DNA of 64,000 nt from Bacteroidota bacterium (GTDB lineage Bacteria > Bacteroidota > Bacteroidia > JAHEXY01): positions 50,329-114,328 of the forward strand of contig JAHEXY010000014.1 in the NCBI GenBank assembly GCA_023251875.1, in the 5' to 3' direction. The position numbers and the translations under genes were made by a program. Shown piece after piece: positions 32,949 through 42,732 of the stretch. The notes beneath the pieces are model-generated. The model was given only the letters and a program-made list of their open reading frames with translations. It had not been told where the DNA came from and searched no databases. Every line of letters begins with the position of its first letter. Position 1 is the first letter of the stretch.

Positions 32949-34315
32949 TAGGCAAATATAGTTAATTTCATCGAGAGGTGTTTCTCATCCATAGACATTG
33001 GATTAAAGTATTTTGCCACAATATAACTACTTACAGAAACTACAATTAAAGGTATAATCAATTCATAGCCTCCGGTAATTTCTGCAATTAAAAATATTGC
33101 TGTAAGTGGAGCATAAAATACTCCACTTAAAATTCCCGACATACCTACAATTGTAAAATTACTAAGTGGTAAAGTCGAAATATTAAAAGTTCTAAATATT
33201 TGTGCAAAAAAATAACCGAGATAAGCACCTACAAATAAAGAAGGAGCAAAGTTTCCTCCATTTCCACCACTGCTGATGGTAATAGAAGTTGCAAATACTT
33301 TTAAAAACATTACACATCCAATAAAAAATAAAATAAACCAATTACTATTACTAAAGCCATGAAATATTCCGTTTTCCATAAGCTTATCAGGCATTTGGTT
33401 TGAAAGTATTTTTATACTATCATAACCTTCGCCAAATAATGGAGGAAAAAGGAAAATGAGAATGGCTAAAAATACACCCCCAGATAATGCACATAACCAA
33501 ACTTTATCTTTATATACTAAATAGAGTTTTTCTATTTTCATATAAATTTTAGCATAATAAACAGATAATAAGCCGGCACAAATTCCAAGCAAAATGTAAT
33601 ATGGTGTATTTAAATAACTAAATTTTTGCTGTAGATGGAAAGAAAGTAAGATATCTTCATTTAAAATAATTTTAGAAGTTAATGTTCCTGTTGCGGCTGC
33701 AATTAAAATTGGAATAAAAGCATTTATATTTTTTTCTTTTAATAGAACCTCTATTGAAAAGAGTACTCCGGCAATTGGGGCATTAAAAACCGCGCCAATT
33801 CCGGCCGCTACACCACTAGCTAATAACAAAGTTCGATCATAGTTATCTAAATTATATGCTTTGGCAAAATTAGATCCAATTGCTGCCCCAGTACTGACAA
33901 TAGGAGATTCTAATCCGGCCGATCCTCCAAAGCCAACAGTTAATGCACTTGTAAAAAGATGCGAATACATTTGATGTTTGGGTAATTGGCTTGAATTTTT
34001 TTCTATAGCATATAAAATATGGGGATTCCCTTTTTCCAGTTTTCCTTTTCGAATTCTTTGAATATATAATACTGTAAGCAGGATACCTATAGAAGGAAAT
34101 AATAAGTATAAATAATATTGATATTTTAAATGATAATCATGTTTGATTATGAGATGAATATAATACACAAGCTCTTTTAGCAAAACAGCTGCTAAGCCTG
34201 CTGTTAAACCTACAAGTATGCTTGCAAGTATTAAAAATTGTTTTTGATTTAGTTTTGCTTGTATTAATTTTAATGGTAACAAATGAAATTTTAAAAACGA
34301 GTATAAATTATTCAT
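32945..34315 (-). CDS. ClC-family chloride channel/transporter
   Basis: 456 residues, about ten to twelve membrane helices. Selectivity-region motifs: GFGGSAGLESPIVSTGAAIGS near 128 (gating Glu in GLESP), SGGNGGNFAPSLFVGAYLGYFF near 348 (GxFxP equivalent). No CBS domains follow. Moves Cl- (perhaps in exchange for H+) across the inner membrane; selectivity cannot be read with confidence. Just inside the island from the integrase and the first gene of an operon with the 130-aa gene. Confidence 0.85.
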   Translation of the reverse strand: MNNLYSFLKFHLLPLKLIQAKLNQKQFLILASILVGLTAGLAAVLLKELVYYIHLIIKHDYHLKYQYYLYLLFPSIGILLTVLYIQRIRKGKLEKGNPHILYAIEKNSSQLPKHQMYSHLFTSALTVGFGGSAGLESPIVSTGAAIGSNFAKAYNLDNYDRTLLLASGVAAGIGAVFNAPIAGVLFSIEVLLKEKNINAFIPILIAAATGTLTSKIILNEDILLSFHLQQKFSYLNTPYYILLGICAGLLSVYYAKIYMKIEKLYLVYKDKVWLCALSGGVFLAILIFLFPPLFGEGYDSIKILSNQMPDKLMENGIFHGFSNSNWFILFFIGCVMFLKVFATSITISSGGNGGNFAPSLFVGAYLGYFFAQIFRTFNISTLPLSNFTIVGMSGILSGVFYAPLTAIFLIAEITGGYELIIPLIVVSVSSYIVAKYFNPMSMDEKHLSMKLTIFAY

Positions 34316-34400
34316 GCTTTTTTTATAGATTATTTTTCAGAAGCGTTGATATTTATTTCTCAGCAGTATTTTATTATGATACCTCTCTAGTTTTACAAAA

Positions 34401-35663
34401 CTAACCAATTCTTACTTTATCTGCTATGATGTAGTTTGGCTTTGAGAATTTTTCCTTTAGCGCCTTCATATCTTCACTAACTTTTTTCTCAATTACCTTG
34501 GCATAAATTTGAGTAGTACGAATATTATTGTGCCCAAGCATTGAGCTTACGGTTTCAATAGGAACTCCATTAGCAAGCGTAATAGTTGTAGCAAAAGTAT
34601 GGCGGGCAATATGCGTGGTTAAATGCTTTTTGATATTACAAATAGTAGCCAGTTCTTTTAAATAAGTATTGTAGCGTTGATTGCTATTTACTGGCAATAA
34701 TTTATTGTGGGCTTGGCAATATTCATGATTGTGGTATTGCTCAATTATTTTTAATGGTACCGGCAAAAGCGGAACGCTTTCTCTTGTTCCGGTTTTTTGT
34801 CGATTGGTAGTAAGCCAATATTCGCCATCAATACCTCGAGTAACAGCATCTGCTTCAAATTTGTAAACATCTGTATAGGCAAAGCCGGTATAACAACAAA
34901 AAACAAATACATCTCTAACCTCTGCTAGCCTTGGCATAGAGATATGTTTCTCCATTATAAAATTTAATTCCTCTTGGGTTAATATCTCTCGCTCCGGATT
35001 GCTATAGGTGCATTTGAATTGGTTAAATGGATTGGATGGAATCCAATCTAAGCCCACTGCCATGTTCATTATCTTTTTGAGGTTTTTGATGTATTTATGT
35101 GCGGTATTGCCTTGCAATTTGTGTTTGGTAAGCAAGTAGTGTTCGAATTCAGAAACAAAAGCAAGACGAAGCTCAGGCAAGGGTCTATCCGTAGCTCCAA
35201 ACTTATACTTCATAAAATCTACTACTTTGTTTTTGGTGATCTTATACCTGAGCAAGGTTTTCTCTGTTACTTTTCCAGTTTTGGTAATTTCTGTCATTTT
35301 AAGGTTGTGATAATCGAATGCTTCGCAAATGGTTTTGTATTTAGGTTTTGCTACTTCACCTACTAAGAGGCTTTTTATTTCATCCGGATTAGGTATTCTT
35401 TCATCTGCTGAAATTCTAAGGTAAATTTTTTCGATATCACCCTTAATTAGATTTAAATATTGGTTTATTGTTCGGGCTTCATCATTGTTGCCTTTTACAC
35501 ACTGGCCCTCTTTATTCCACTTGGTTTGTTCAATCCATTTCTTGGTTGAAATTTCTGTACGCTTGCCGTCAATCGTTATACGCGCATAAATTGGGCAAAG
35601 GATGTTTTTCATTTTTCCCTTGTATAACCAAAACAAGATGCTGAAGGTGTAATTTAATTTCAT
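34401..35663 (-). CDS. Tyrosine recombinase (island integrase)
   Basis: 420 residues. N-terminal arm-binding part (1-100) with CPIYARITIDGKRTEISTKKWI, SAM-like core-binding domain (about 105-205: FVSEFEHYLLTKHKLQGNTAHKYIKNLKKIMNMA) and catalytic domain. Catalytic residues: the block I position reads CCYTGFAYTDV, where the usual Arg is replaced, as in Bacteroidota IntDOT-like enzymes; Lys in RQKTGTRESVPL; HIARHTFAT (H-x-x-R); LGHNNIRTTQIYAKV with the His and nucleophile Tyr. It reads away from the tRNA and lies 263 bases from it, next to the repeated arm sites. Confidence 0.92.
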   Translation of the reverse strand: MKLNYTFSILFWLYKGKMKNILCPIYARITIDGKRTEISTKKWIEQTKWNKEGQCVKGNNDEARTINQYLNLIKGDIEKIYLRISADERIPNPDEIKSLLVGEVAKPKYKTICEAFDYHNLKMTEITKTGKVTEKTLLRYKITKNKVVDFMKYKFGATDRPLPELRLAFVSEFEHYLLTKHKLQGNTAHKYIKNLKKIMNMAVGLDWIPSNPFNQFKCTYSNPEREILTQEELNFIMEKHISMPRLAEVRDVFVFCCYTGFAYTDVYKFEADAVTRGIDGEYWLTTNRQKTGTRESVPLLPVPLKIIEQYHNHEYCQAHNKLLPVNSNQRYNTYLKELATICNIKKHLTTHIARHTFATTITLANGVPIETVSSMLGHNNIRTTQIYAKVIEKKVSEDMKALKEKFSKPNYIIADKVRIG

Positions 35664-35681
35664 TGATTTTCGATTTTTTAG

Positions 35682-35812
35682 GTAACCGAACAGGGTTACT
35701 GCTTAATAAATTTTACTTTATTTTGATACCCATTGAAGTCTTTAAAATAAATGGTTTCAGTAAAATTCGGTAACCTGAAAGCGAAGATAAAACAGGTGAC
35801 CGAATAGGTTAC
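35682..35812 (+). other. Integrase arm-type sites, attR side
   Basis: GGTAACCGAACAGGGTTAC (from 35682) and GGTGACCGAATAGGTTAC (35795-35812) are direct repeats related to the attL arm site at 7257. An inverted GGTAACC fragment lies near 35768. They occupy the gap between the integrase start and the core and may also overlap its promoter, which would link integration and transcription control. Confidence 0.65.
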
Positions 35813-35859
35813 GTGTTTTTAGTTTTTTCTTGTGTTTTGTTGTGGATTGATGAAAAACA

Positions 35860-35892
35860 AAAACCCTGTAAACATTATATTTACAGGGTTTT
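35860..35892. terminator. Terminator downstream of tRNA-Lys
   Basis: A 13-bp stem AAAACCCTGTAAA / TTTACAGGGTTTT (35860-35872 with 35880-35892), loop of seven bases, T-tract on the tRNA-distal side. It belongs to the island end and replaces the original tRNA terminator now at 7135. Confidence 0.8.
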
Positions 35893-35925
35893 GCTTGCTT
35901 TTGATTGAAGCGAGTGGCTTCATGG

Positions 35926-35940
35926 GTGATCCCGCTGGGA
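35926..35940. other. attR core in the tRNA-Lys 3' end
   Basis: GTGATCCCGCTGGGA, identical to 7184-7198. It covers the last 14 bases of the tRNA (acceptor 3' strand and part of the T stem), plus one flanking base. The site lies at the 3' end of the gene, so integration keeps the tRNA intact. Confidence 0.85.
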
Positions 35941-35999
35941 CTCGAACCCAGGACCCATACATTAAAAGTGTATTGCTCTACCAGCTGAGCTACGGAATC
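35927..35999 (-). tRNA. tRNA-Lys (anticodon TTT)
   Basis: 73 bases. Acceptor stem GATTCCG/CGGGATC with A73, D stem GCTC/GAGC, anticodon stem ATACA/TGTAT around loop CTTTTAA (anticodon TTT, reading AAA and AAG), T stem CTGGG/CCCAG with loop TTCGAGT. CCA is not encoded. All stems pair, with a T-G wobble in the acceptor. It is the integration target of the island. Confidence 0.95.
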
Positions 36000-36147
36000 A
36001 ACGTCTGAAAAATTTTCAGGCTGCAAATATACGGGCAATAATCTTAATTACAAAAGTGTTAATGCTAAAATTCAACTTTTTTATCAGTTTAAAATGAAAG
36101 TGCTGAAAATCAGTATCTATTTAGGTTAATTGTTAAAAAGTAGTGCA

Positions 36148-37227
36148 TTATGTTGAGTAAATTTTATTTCGCAAAAAATGATCCGTAATTACTAATGCTG
36201 CCATGGCTTCTACAATTACTACAGCTCTTGGAACTACGCATGGATCATGGCGCCCGCTTACTTCAAGCATTACTTCTTTTCCGGTATTATCAATTGAATG
36301 TTGAGGTTGTAAAATAGTTGATGTAGGTTTAAAGGCTATATTAAAATAAATATCTTCGCCATTTGAAATTCCACCCTGAATGCCCCCTGAATAATTTGTT
36401 TTGGTTTTAACTTGCTTATTCTTTAATACAAATTCATCATTATGTTCTGAACCTTTCATGCTTATGGCGGAAAAACCAGAACCTATTTCAAAACCTTTAA
36501 CTGCATTAATACTGAGCATTGCTTTTCCTAAATCGGCATGGAGTTTATCAAAAACGGGTTCTCCTAATCCAACAGGTGTATTTTTAATTATACATGTTAT
36601 AATTCCACCTAATGAATCTCCTTCTTTTTTGGCTTGCTCAATTTCTGCAATCATTTCATTTGATTTTTGAGCATCCGGACAACGAACTATGTTTTGTTCC
36701 GCAATATTTAAATCAAGTTCTTGATAGGCTTTATTCAATTTTATATTTCCTATTTGAGAAACATAGGCTTGAATACTAACTGAATTTTTTTGTAGTAATA
36801 ATTTAGCAATAGCTCCTGCAACCACTCTTGCTGCAGTTTCGCGAGCAGAAGACCTCCCCCCTCCCCTATAATCTCTTATTCCATATTTTTTTTCGTAAGT
36901 AAAATCGGCATGAGAAGGACGGTAAACATTTTTAATATCAGCATAATCTTGTGAACGGATATCTGAGTTTTTAATAATAAAAGCAATGGGTGCTCCTGTC
37001 GTTTTTTGCTCAAATAGACCTGAAAGAAATTCTACTTGATCTGATTCTTTGCGTTGTGTTGTAATAGAAGATTGACCTGGCTTTCTTCTATCCATTTCTT
37101 GCTGAAGAAAATTTGCATCTATTAATAAATTAGAAGGACAACCATCAATAATACCTCCGATAGCTAATCCATGAGATTCTCCAAACGTAGTAAGTTTAAA
37201 TAATTGTCCAAATGAATTACCGGCCAT
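36148..37227 (-). CDS. aroC: Chorismate synthase
   Basis: 359 residues, full length. The enzyme converts EPSP to chorismate with reduced FMN, the last shikimate step. Conserved blocks: [18 protein letters not shown] at the N-terminus, [24 protein letters not shown] near 48, [36 protein letters not shown] near 104 and [23 protein letters not shown] near 325. Standard core gene. Its ATG directly follows the fur gene with one base between stop and start, so the two share a transcript. Confidence 0.96.
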   Translation of the reverse strand: MAGNSFGQLFKLTTFGESHGLAIGGIIDGCPSNLLIDANFLQQEMDRRKPGQSSITTQRKESDQVEFLSGLFEQKTTGAPIAFIIKNSDIRSQDYADIKNVYRPSHADFTYEKKYGIRDYRGGGRSSARETAARVVAGAIAKLLLQKNSVSIQAYVSQIGNIKLNKAYQELDLNIAEQNIVRCPDAQKSNEMIAEIEQAKKEGDSLGGIITCIIKNTPVGLGEPVFDKLHADLGKAMLSINAVKGFEIGSGFSAISMKGSEHNDEFVLKNKQVKTKTNYSGGIQGGISNGEDIYFNIAFKPTSTILQPQHSIDNTGKEVMLEVSGRHDPCVVPRAVVIVEAMAALVITDHFLRNKIYST

Positions 37228-37228
37228 A

Positions 37229-37759
37229 TTATTTCTTTTTTGTGATTTCCTTTTCTACAAACTTAGAAAGAGATTTTTTTGAATAATGTTCGCACGATTT
37301 AGAATTTGCAATTTTATTACAACGCGCATAAAGATTAAGTGAATGATGGCTCACTTTAAAATCGAGCATTTGACCTGCAAGATCCTGTATTTGCTGTATA
37401 CGTGGATCGCAAAATTCAAAAACTTTTTCGCAGTCAAGGCATATTAAATGATCATGCTGTTTGTATTTGTATGCGCGTTCAAAGTGGGCGGTATTTTTCC
37501 CAAATTGATGGCGCGTGATGAGATTGCATTCTAATAATAATTCAACTGTATTGTATAAAGTAGCTCTGCTAACACGGTAATTTTGATTTTTCATGTGCAC
37601 ATACAATGATTCAATATCAAAATGTCCATCATGTCCGTACATTTCATTTAAAATAGCAAAACGCTCAGGAGTTTTGCGATGTCCTTTTTCTTCTAGATAA
37701 TCAGAAAATATTTTTTTTACATTTTCAGTGATCTCTAATTTTACGTCAACTTTCGTCAT
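37229..37759 (-). CDS. fur: Fur-family transcriptional regulator
   Basis: 176 residues. The winged helix (residues 18-90) has [30 protein letters not shown] and [18 protein letters not shown], the Fur recognition helix. The metal-binding and dimer part has [25 protein letters not shown], with C-x2-C and H-D-H. A third Cys is in LYARCNKI. The extra N- and C-terminal tails (lysine-rich end) are longer than in E. coli Fur. PerR or Zur cannot be excluded from sequence. It precedes aroC. Confidence 0.9.
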   Translation of the reverse strand: MTKVDVKLEITENVKKIFSDYLEEKGHRKTPERFAILNEMYGHDGHFDIESLYVHMKNQNYRVSRATLYNTVELLLECNLITRHQFGKNTAHFERAYKYKQHDHLICLDCEKVFEFCDPRIQQIQDLAGQMLDFKVSHHSLNLYARCNKIANSKSCEHYSKKSLSKFVEKEITKKK

Positions 37760-37801
37760 TTTAATATTAATTTTAAAACAATTCTAAAAATTATTTTTAC
37801 A

Positions 37802-37831
37802 CCTCTCCCTTACCCTCTCAAAGAGAGGGAC
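37802..37831. repeat. REP-like GAGAGGG hairpin, copy 1
   Basis: CCTCTCCC...CCCTCTCAAAGAGAGGG: a short hairpin of the same family as 42660 and 47264, in the gap between spoT and fur. Too short to be a mobile element alone. Confidence 0.6.
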
Positions 37832-37858
37832 AGAATTTGAATTTTTAGAACTGTTTTT

Positions 37859-40051
37859 TTAAGATCCAATTCTATTTGCTGTCAATACGCCATTTACTCT
37901 TTTTACTTTCTTTATTAATTCAGTTAAACTGTTTGTATCATGAACATACAACATAACTTTTCCCTCAAAGATACCATCATTACTTTCAAAACTAATAGAA
38001 CGGATATTTATATTATGTTCATTTGAAATAATTTTTGTGATATTGTTCACAATGCCAACAGCATCAATACCTGTTAATTCAATACCTGCAAGAAAAGCAA
38101 TTAATTCTTGGCTTGTCCATTTAGCACGTACAACACGGTAAGCATAGTTCGACATTAACTCAATGGCTTTTTTACAATTGGTACGGTGAATATGAATACC
38201 TTCATTTTGTGTAATAAATCCAAATACATCATCACCAGGAATAGCAGAACAACACAAGGCAAGAGAATAATCAATTTTTTCCAGAGTATCACCAATCACC
38301 AATAAATCTGATTTGCCTCTAACATTGGTAACCAATTGTTCAAAGGAAGTTTTATCAGGTGTAGGAACAGAACTATGATCAATATTTCCTTTGGTAATGA
38401 CAAATTTTTTAATGAGCTCAAGGTCAATTTTATTTATTGCAATTCTATAAAAAAACTCAACCAAAGTTGGCGTCTTATAAAAAGCCAATAATTCATTTAT
38501 GTTTGCAGAGTTAAACTTTATTCCAATAGGTTTAATAAATTCTCTAAAAGTTTCTTTACCCTCTGCTGCAATTCTTTTTTTCTCTTCCTTAAGCTTTGCT
38601 TTTATAAATGATTTGGCTTTGGCTGTAATTACATAATTAAGCCATTCTTCTTTAGGATCTTGTTTATTAGAAGTAAGAATTTCTACCTGATCGCCACTTA
38701 CCAATTGATGACTCAAAGGCACTAATTTATTATTGACTTTTGCTCCAATACATTTGTAGCCTATTTGTGTATGAATTTCAAATGCAAAATCAAGAGCAGT
38801 TGCATTGATGGGTAATTTTTTTAATTCTCCGGAAGGTGTAAAAACAAAAATTTCTTCTGCAAAAAGATTCAATTTAAAATCGTCAATAAAATCAATCGCA
38901 TTGTCATCCATGTTTTGCAACACATCTCTTAATTTATTGAGCCATTCTTCCAATGCATTTTCTGCACTAACGCCCTTATAAATCCAATGGGCAGCATAAC
39001 CTTTTTCAGCTATTTCATCCATACGCAATGAACGAATTTGCACCTCCACCCACAAACCTTTGGGCCCCATTACAGTTGTATGCAACGATTCATATCCATT
39101 GGCTTTAGGTGTAGAAATCCAATCACGCAAACGATCCGGGTTAGGCAAATAATAATCAGAAACAATTGAATATACTTTCCAACAATCAGATTTTTCATAT
39201 TCAGAAGCAGAATCAATAACAATACGAATGGCGAATAAATCAAATACTTCTTCAAAGGGAACGCCTTTCTTTTTCATTTTATTCCAAATAGAATAAATAG
39301 ATTTTGGACGACCAAGAATATTGAATTTAAGTCCTTCTTTTTCTAATGCTTGTTTTACAGGTTCAATAAATTTGTTGATGTACCTATTTCTTTCCCTTTG
39401 AGTATCTCTTAATTTTTGAGTGATCGATTCATAAATATCAGGTTCTGTATATTTCAATCCTAAATCTTCCAATTCAGTTTTAATAGCGTGTAAACCCAAG
39501 CGATGGGCAAGAGGAGAATAAATAAATAATGTTTCAGAAGCGATTTTTAATTGTTTATGCTTAGGCATTGATTCAAGCGTGCGCATGTTATGTAAACGAT
39601 CAGCCAGCTTTATAAGAATAACCCTAACATCGTCAGACATGGTAAGCAACATCTTACGAAAATTCTCAGCCTGCAGTGAAGATGCCGGATCATAGATATT
39701 TGAAATTTTTGTAAGTCCATCAATTATTTTTGCAATCTTCTCTCCAAAACGGCCTTTAATATTTTCAAGTGAGATATCAGTATCCTCTACCACATCATGC
39801 AACAAGGCACATACAATTGAGGTTGTTCCTAATCCAATTTCTTCAGCAACAATATGAGCAACCGCAATGGGATGGTAAATATAAGGTTCACCTGATTTTC
39901 GCCTCATATCTTTATGGGCGTCTACAGCTAATTCAAGTGCTTTACGGACAAGTAATTTATCACTTCTTGTTTCTACACGTTTTGCAGCTCGTAAAAGACT
40001 GCGATAACGTTTTAATATTTCTAGTCTTTCAGCTTCTAGGTCTATTTCCAT
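37859..40051 (-). CDS. spoT: Bifunctional (p)ppGpp synthetase/hydrolase
   Basis: 730 residues with the full Rel/SpoT layout. HD hydrolase domain (residues 30-180) with HPIAVAHIV, ALLHDVVEDT and RLHNMRTL. Synthetase domain near 240-350 with GRPKSIYSIWNKM, FAIRI and GYESLHTTVMGP. TGS domain near 395-460 (VFTPSGELKKLPINATALDFAFEIH). Zinc-finger-like helix near 600 (CCSAIPGD). C-terminal ACT (650-730). Hydrolase residues are intact, so it is Rel/SpoT bifunctional type, the sole or main stringent-response enzyme. Divergent from the TonB receptor gene. Confidence 0.95.
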   Translation of the reverse strand: MEIDLEAERLEILKRYRSLLRAAKRVETRSDKLLVRKALELAVDAHKDMRRKSGEPYIYHPIAVAHIVAEEIGLGTTSIVCALLHDVVEDTDISLENIKGRFGEKIAKIIDGLTKISNIYDPASSLQAENFRKMLLTMSDDVRVILIKLADRLHNMRTLESMPKHKQLKIASETLFIYSPLAHRLGLHAIKTELEDLGLKYTEPDIYESITQKLRDTQRERNRYINKFIEPVKQALEKEGLKFNILGRPKSIYSIWNKMKKKGVPFEEVFDLFAIRIVIDSASEYEKSDCWKVYSIVSDYYLPNPDRLRDWISTPKANGYESLHTTVMGPKGLWVEVQIRSLRMDEIAEKGYAAHWIYKGVSAENALEEWLNKLRDVLQNMDDNAIDFIDDFKLNLFAEEIFVFTPSGELKKLPINATALDFAFEIHTQIGYKCIGAKVNNKLVPLSHQLVSGDQVEILTSNKQDPKEEWLNYVITAKAKSFIKAKLKEEKKRIAAEGKETFREFIKPIGIKFNSANINELLAFYKTPTLVEFFYRIAINKIDLELIKKFVITKGNIDHSSVPTPDKTSFEQLVTNVRGKSDLLVIGDTLEKIDYSLALCCSAIPGDDVFGFITQNEGIHIHRTNCKKAIELMSNYAYRVVRAKWTSQELIAFLAGIELTGIDAVGIVNNITKIISNEHNINIRSISFESNDGIFEGKVMLYVHDTNSLTELIKKVKRVNGVLTANRIGS

Positions 40052-40216
40052 TTAATAGTTGACGATAAATAATAAATATTGAATTTGATTATAAAATTAC
40101 TCATTAAATGGATTTATAAAAATGTAAATTTAGCAAGATCATTACTTTGGAGGCAATTTAATTTAAATAATTTTAACTTTATGTAATTAATAGAAACTAT
40201 AGAAATAATTACAATC

Positions 40217-42655
40217 ATGAAGCAAGTATACCCCCTCTTTACTTATCGAATTTATATTTTAACTCTTTCTTTATTCTTTTTTCATTTTTCTAATTATGCC
40301 CAAACTACAAGCCTTACCCAAACCATTCGTGGACAAGTAGTAGATCAAGACTCTAAAATTCCTTTGCCCGGAGCGTCTATTATTTTATTGGGAGATTCAA
40401 CTCATAAAAAAGTTTGCACAACTGATTTGGATGGTTATTTTAAACTTACCGAAATTCCTATCGGAAGACAAGGCGTTGAAATATCTTTTATGGGATATAA
40501 GGATAGAGTTATTTCAAATCTTATTGTTAATTCAGGTAAAGAGATAGTTTTATCAGTAGAACTAGAAGAGTCATCTGTTGATATGAATGCAGTAGAAGTA
40601 ACCGCTACAAAAAAAGGTGAAGTATTAAATGAGATGAGTACTGTTAGTGCACGTGTATTCTCTGCTGAAGAAGCCCAACGTTATGCAGGCAGCCGCGCAG
40701 ATCCTGCACGTATGGCATCGAACTTTGCCGGTGTGCAAGGTGCTGATGATTCAAGAAACGACATTGTTATTCGAGGTAATTCTCCTATGGGTTTGCTATG
40801 GAGATTAGAGAATGTAAACATTCCCAATCCCAATCATTTTGCTGTTTCCGGAAACACAGGAGGACCTGTGAGTGTTTTAAATAATAAAGTACTAGGCTCA
40901 TCTGATTTTATGACGGGTGCTTTTCCGGCTGATTACGGTAACAGCATTGCAGGAGTTTTTGATTTGCGCATGCGTAATGGGAATGATCAAAAACATGAAT
41001 TTACCGGACAATTTGGATTTTTAGGAACTGAAATTCTTGCCGAAGGACCTATTTCTAAGAAATCTCACTCTTCTTATTTATTTACCTATCGTTATTCAAC
41101 TGTAACTATTTTTCATTTATTAGGGATAGATATTGGAACCAATGCCATTCCTAAATACCAGGATGCTTCTTTCAAACTTAATTTCCCAATGAAAAATAAC
41201 AGCAATCTTTCTTTCTTTGGTATAGGAGGAATAAGTGCTGTTGATATTTCAATTAGTACGCAAGAAACTCCTGAAAAAGAAATTTATGGAGATCAAGATA
41301 AGGACCAATATTTTGCAACAAGAATAGGAGTAGTTGGGGCCAATTATACAAAAGCATTTAATGCCAATACATTTGCACGTATAACGCTTTCTGTTTCTCA
41401 TAACGATCAAATTGCGCATGACGAAATGGTGTACCGCCATATTGTTACCAATCCTGATTCTATTTTTCAGCTAGATTCTCTTATCCCTAATATGGGTTAT
41501 TTTTTTAGAGAAGAAAGAATTTCAGGTTCGTGGTATATTAACCATAAAATAAATGCCCTTCACTCAATTAAGTTTGGAGTAATGACCGATGCATATCTTT
41601 ATTATTATATTGATACAGTCAGAAATCTTTCGACTTATTTATTTGAAAATCGTTTTAATTACTCCGGTAATTCAATAATGATTCAACCTTACATTCAATG
41701 GAAGTACAAAATAAGAGAAAACTTAGTATTAAATGCAGGCTTGCATAGTCAGTTTTTTACCTTAAACAATAGTGTTTCTTGGATAGAGCCGAGAGTAGGC
41801 ATGCGATGGGATATTTCAGAAAAACAATCAATAAGTGCGGCAATGGGCATGCACAGCCAATCTCAACCCAATTACATTTATTTTTATCACACACCTTCTA
41901 CTACTAATAATTATGAATTATACAATAAAAATATCGGTTTTACCCATAGCAATCATTTTGTGATTTCTTATGATAGAACTTTGGGCATGAGTTCTAGAAT
42001 TAAAGTAGAAACTTATTATCAACACCTATATGACGTTCCTGTTGAAACTCAATCTTCAGCATTTACTGCATTAAATCAGGGAGATGAATACGCTCGCTTT
42101 TTTCCTGATACTTTAAAAAATACTGGAACAGGAGAAAACTATGGAGTAGAATTTACACTGGAGAAATTTTTCAGTAAAACGTATTTCTTTTTATTTACAG
42201 TTTCATTATATGAATCAACTTACAAAGGAAGTGATGGCATTGAACGCCAAACTGATTTTGATGGCAACTATGTTGTAAATGCCATGGGAGGCAAAGAATT
42301 TACTTTCGGAAAAAAGAAAAATCACAACATTGGCATTGGATTTAAAATTACAACTGCTGGTGGCAAAAGATATTCTCCAATTGACACCCTTGCTTCTGCT
42401 GCTAAAGGAGAAGCCGTATATGTTGATTCTTTAACCAACACATTGCAATACAAACCTTATTTTAGAACTGATATAAAACTAAGTTACAAGATAAATACTA
42501 AGAAATTTACACATGAAATAGGACTCGACTTGGTTAATATTCTTAACACCAAAAATATTTTTAGTTACGTGTATATTCCAAATGTAAGCGATCCCGTTAG
42601 AGCAGAATACCAATTGGGCTTTTTACCCATTTTCTATTATGCACTTGATTTTTAA
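40217..42655 (+). CDS. TonB-dependent receptor with carboxypeptidase-regulatory-like N-domain
   Basis: 812 residues. Signal peptide ends near residue 29 (FSNYAQ). Residues 35-120 form a CarboxypepD_reg-like domain (TIRGQVVDQDSKIPLPGASIILLGD...FMGYKDRVI). The plug lies near 130-240 (VEVTATKKGEVLNEMSTVSARVFSAEEAQRY...IVIRGNSPMGLLWRLENVNIPNPNHF). Then a beta-barrel to the C-terminus ending IFYYALDF, which has the aromatic last residue expected of outer-membrane proteins. The substrate is unknown: no partner SusD is adjacent. Confidence 0.85.
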   Translation: MKQVYPLFTYRIYILTLSLFFFHFSNYAQTTSLTQTIRGQVVDQDSKIPLPGASIILLGDSTHKKVCTTDLDGYFKLTEIPIGRQGVEISFMGYKDRVISNLIVNSGKEIVLSVELEESSVDMNAVEVTATKKGEVLNEMSTVSARVFSAEEAQRYAGSRADPARMASNFAGVQGADDSRNDIVIRGNSPMGLLWRLENVNIPNPNHFAVSGNTGGPVSVLNNKVLGSSDFMTGAFPADYGNSIAGVFDLRMRNGNDQKHEFTGQFGFLGTEILAEGPISKKSHSSYLFTYRYSTVTIFHLLGIDIGTNAIPKYQDASFKLNFPMKNNSNLSFFGIGGISAVDISISTQETPEKEIYGDQDKDQYFATRIGVVGANYTKAFNANTFARITLSVSHNDQIAHDEMVYRHIVTNPDSIFQLDSLIPNMGYFFREERISGSWYINHKINALHSIKFGVMTDAYLYYYIDTVRNLSTYLFENRFNYSGNSIMIQPYIQWKYKIRENLVLNAGLHSQFFTLNNSVSWIEPRVGMRWDISEKQSISAAMGMHSQSQPNYIYFYHTPSTTNNYELYNKNIGFTHSNHFVISYDRTLGMSSRIKVETYYQHLYDVPVETQSSAFTALNQGDEYARFFPDTLKNTGTGENYGVEFTLEKFFSKTYFFLFTVSLYESTYKGSDGIERQTDFDGNYVVNAMGGKEFTFGKKKNHNIGIGFKITTAGGKRYSPIDTLASAAKGEAVYVDSLTNTLQYKPYFRTDIKLSYKINTKKFTHEIGLDLVNILNTKNIFSYVYIPNVSDPVRAEYQLGFLPIFYYALDF

Positions 42656-42659
42656 AATA

Positions 42660-42706
42660 ATTCCAAACTCCCCTCTCCCTTGGGAGAGGGCTAGGGCTGA
42701 GGGCAT
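42660..42706. repeat. REP-like hairpin, copy 2
   Basis: Core CCCTCTCCCTTGGGAGAGGG followed by CTAGGGCTGAGGGCATAAA, preceded by AATTCCAAACTC. Almost the same 47 bases lie at 47264, each directly after a TonB-receptor stop codon. Palindromic core could act as a terminator. Confidence 0.8.
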
Positions 42707-42732
42707 AAAAAATAATTATCAAATCAAATCAT

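Larger units (their letters stand above)
7184..35940. mobile_element. 28.8-kb integrative island in tRNA-Lys
   Basis: Bounded by the 15-bp direct repeat of the tRNA-Lys 3' end. A tyrosine recombinase sits at the tRNA-proximal end, and arm-type repeats (GGTNACCGAAYAGGKTTAC-like) lie inside both ends. Backbone genes are RteC, excisionase-like HTH, Rep-like protein and DnaC-like ATPase. Cargo includes mercury resistance, an ECF sigma operon, RND/TolC export and the right half of the inverted cassette. No relaxase, coupling protein or type IV secretion gene is seen, so it resembles a mobilisable element more than a self-transmissible one. Confidence 0.85.

Noticed and set aside
35757..36038. 93-codon frame over the tRNA
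   Set aside because: The tRNA-Lys gene occupies it with full cloverleaf pairing. The frame has no family resemblance.
37802..37831. Hairpins at 37802, 42660 and 47264 as intrinsic terminators only
   Set aside because: They lack T-tracts and the whole unit including flanks is repeated. They are better described as REP-like repeats, although they may also end transcripts.
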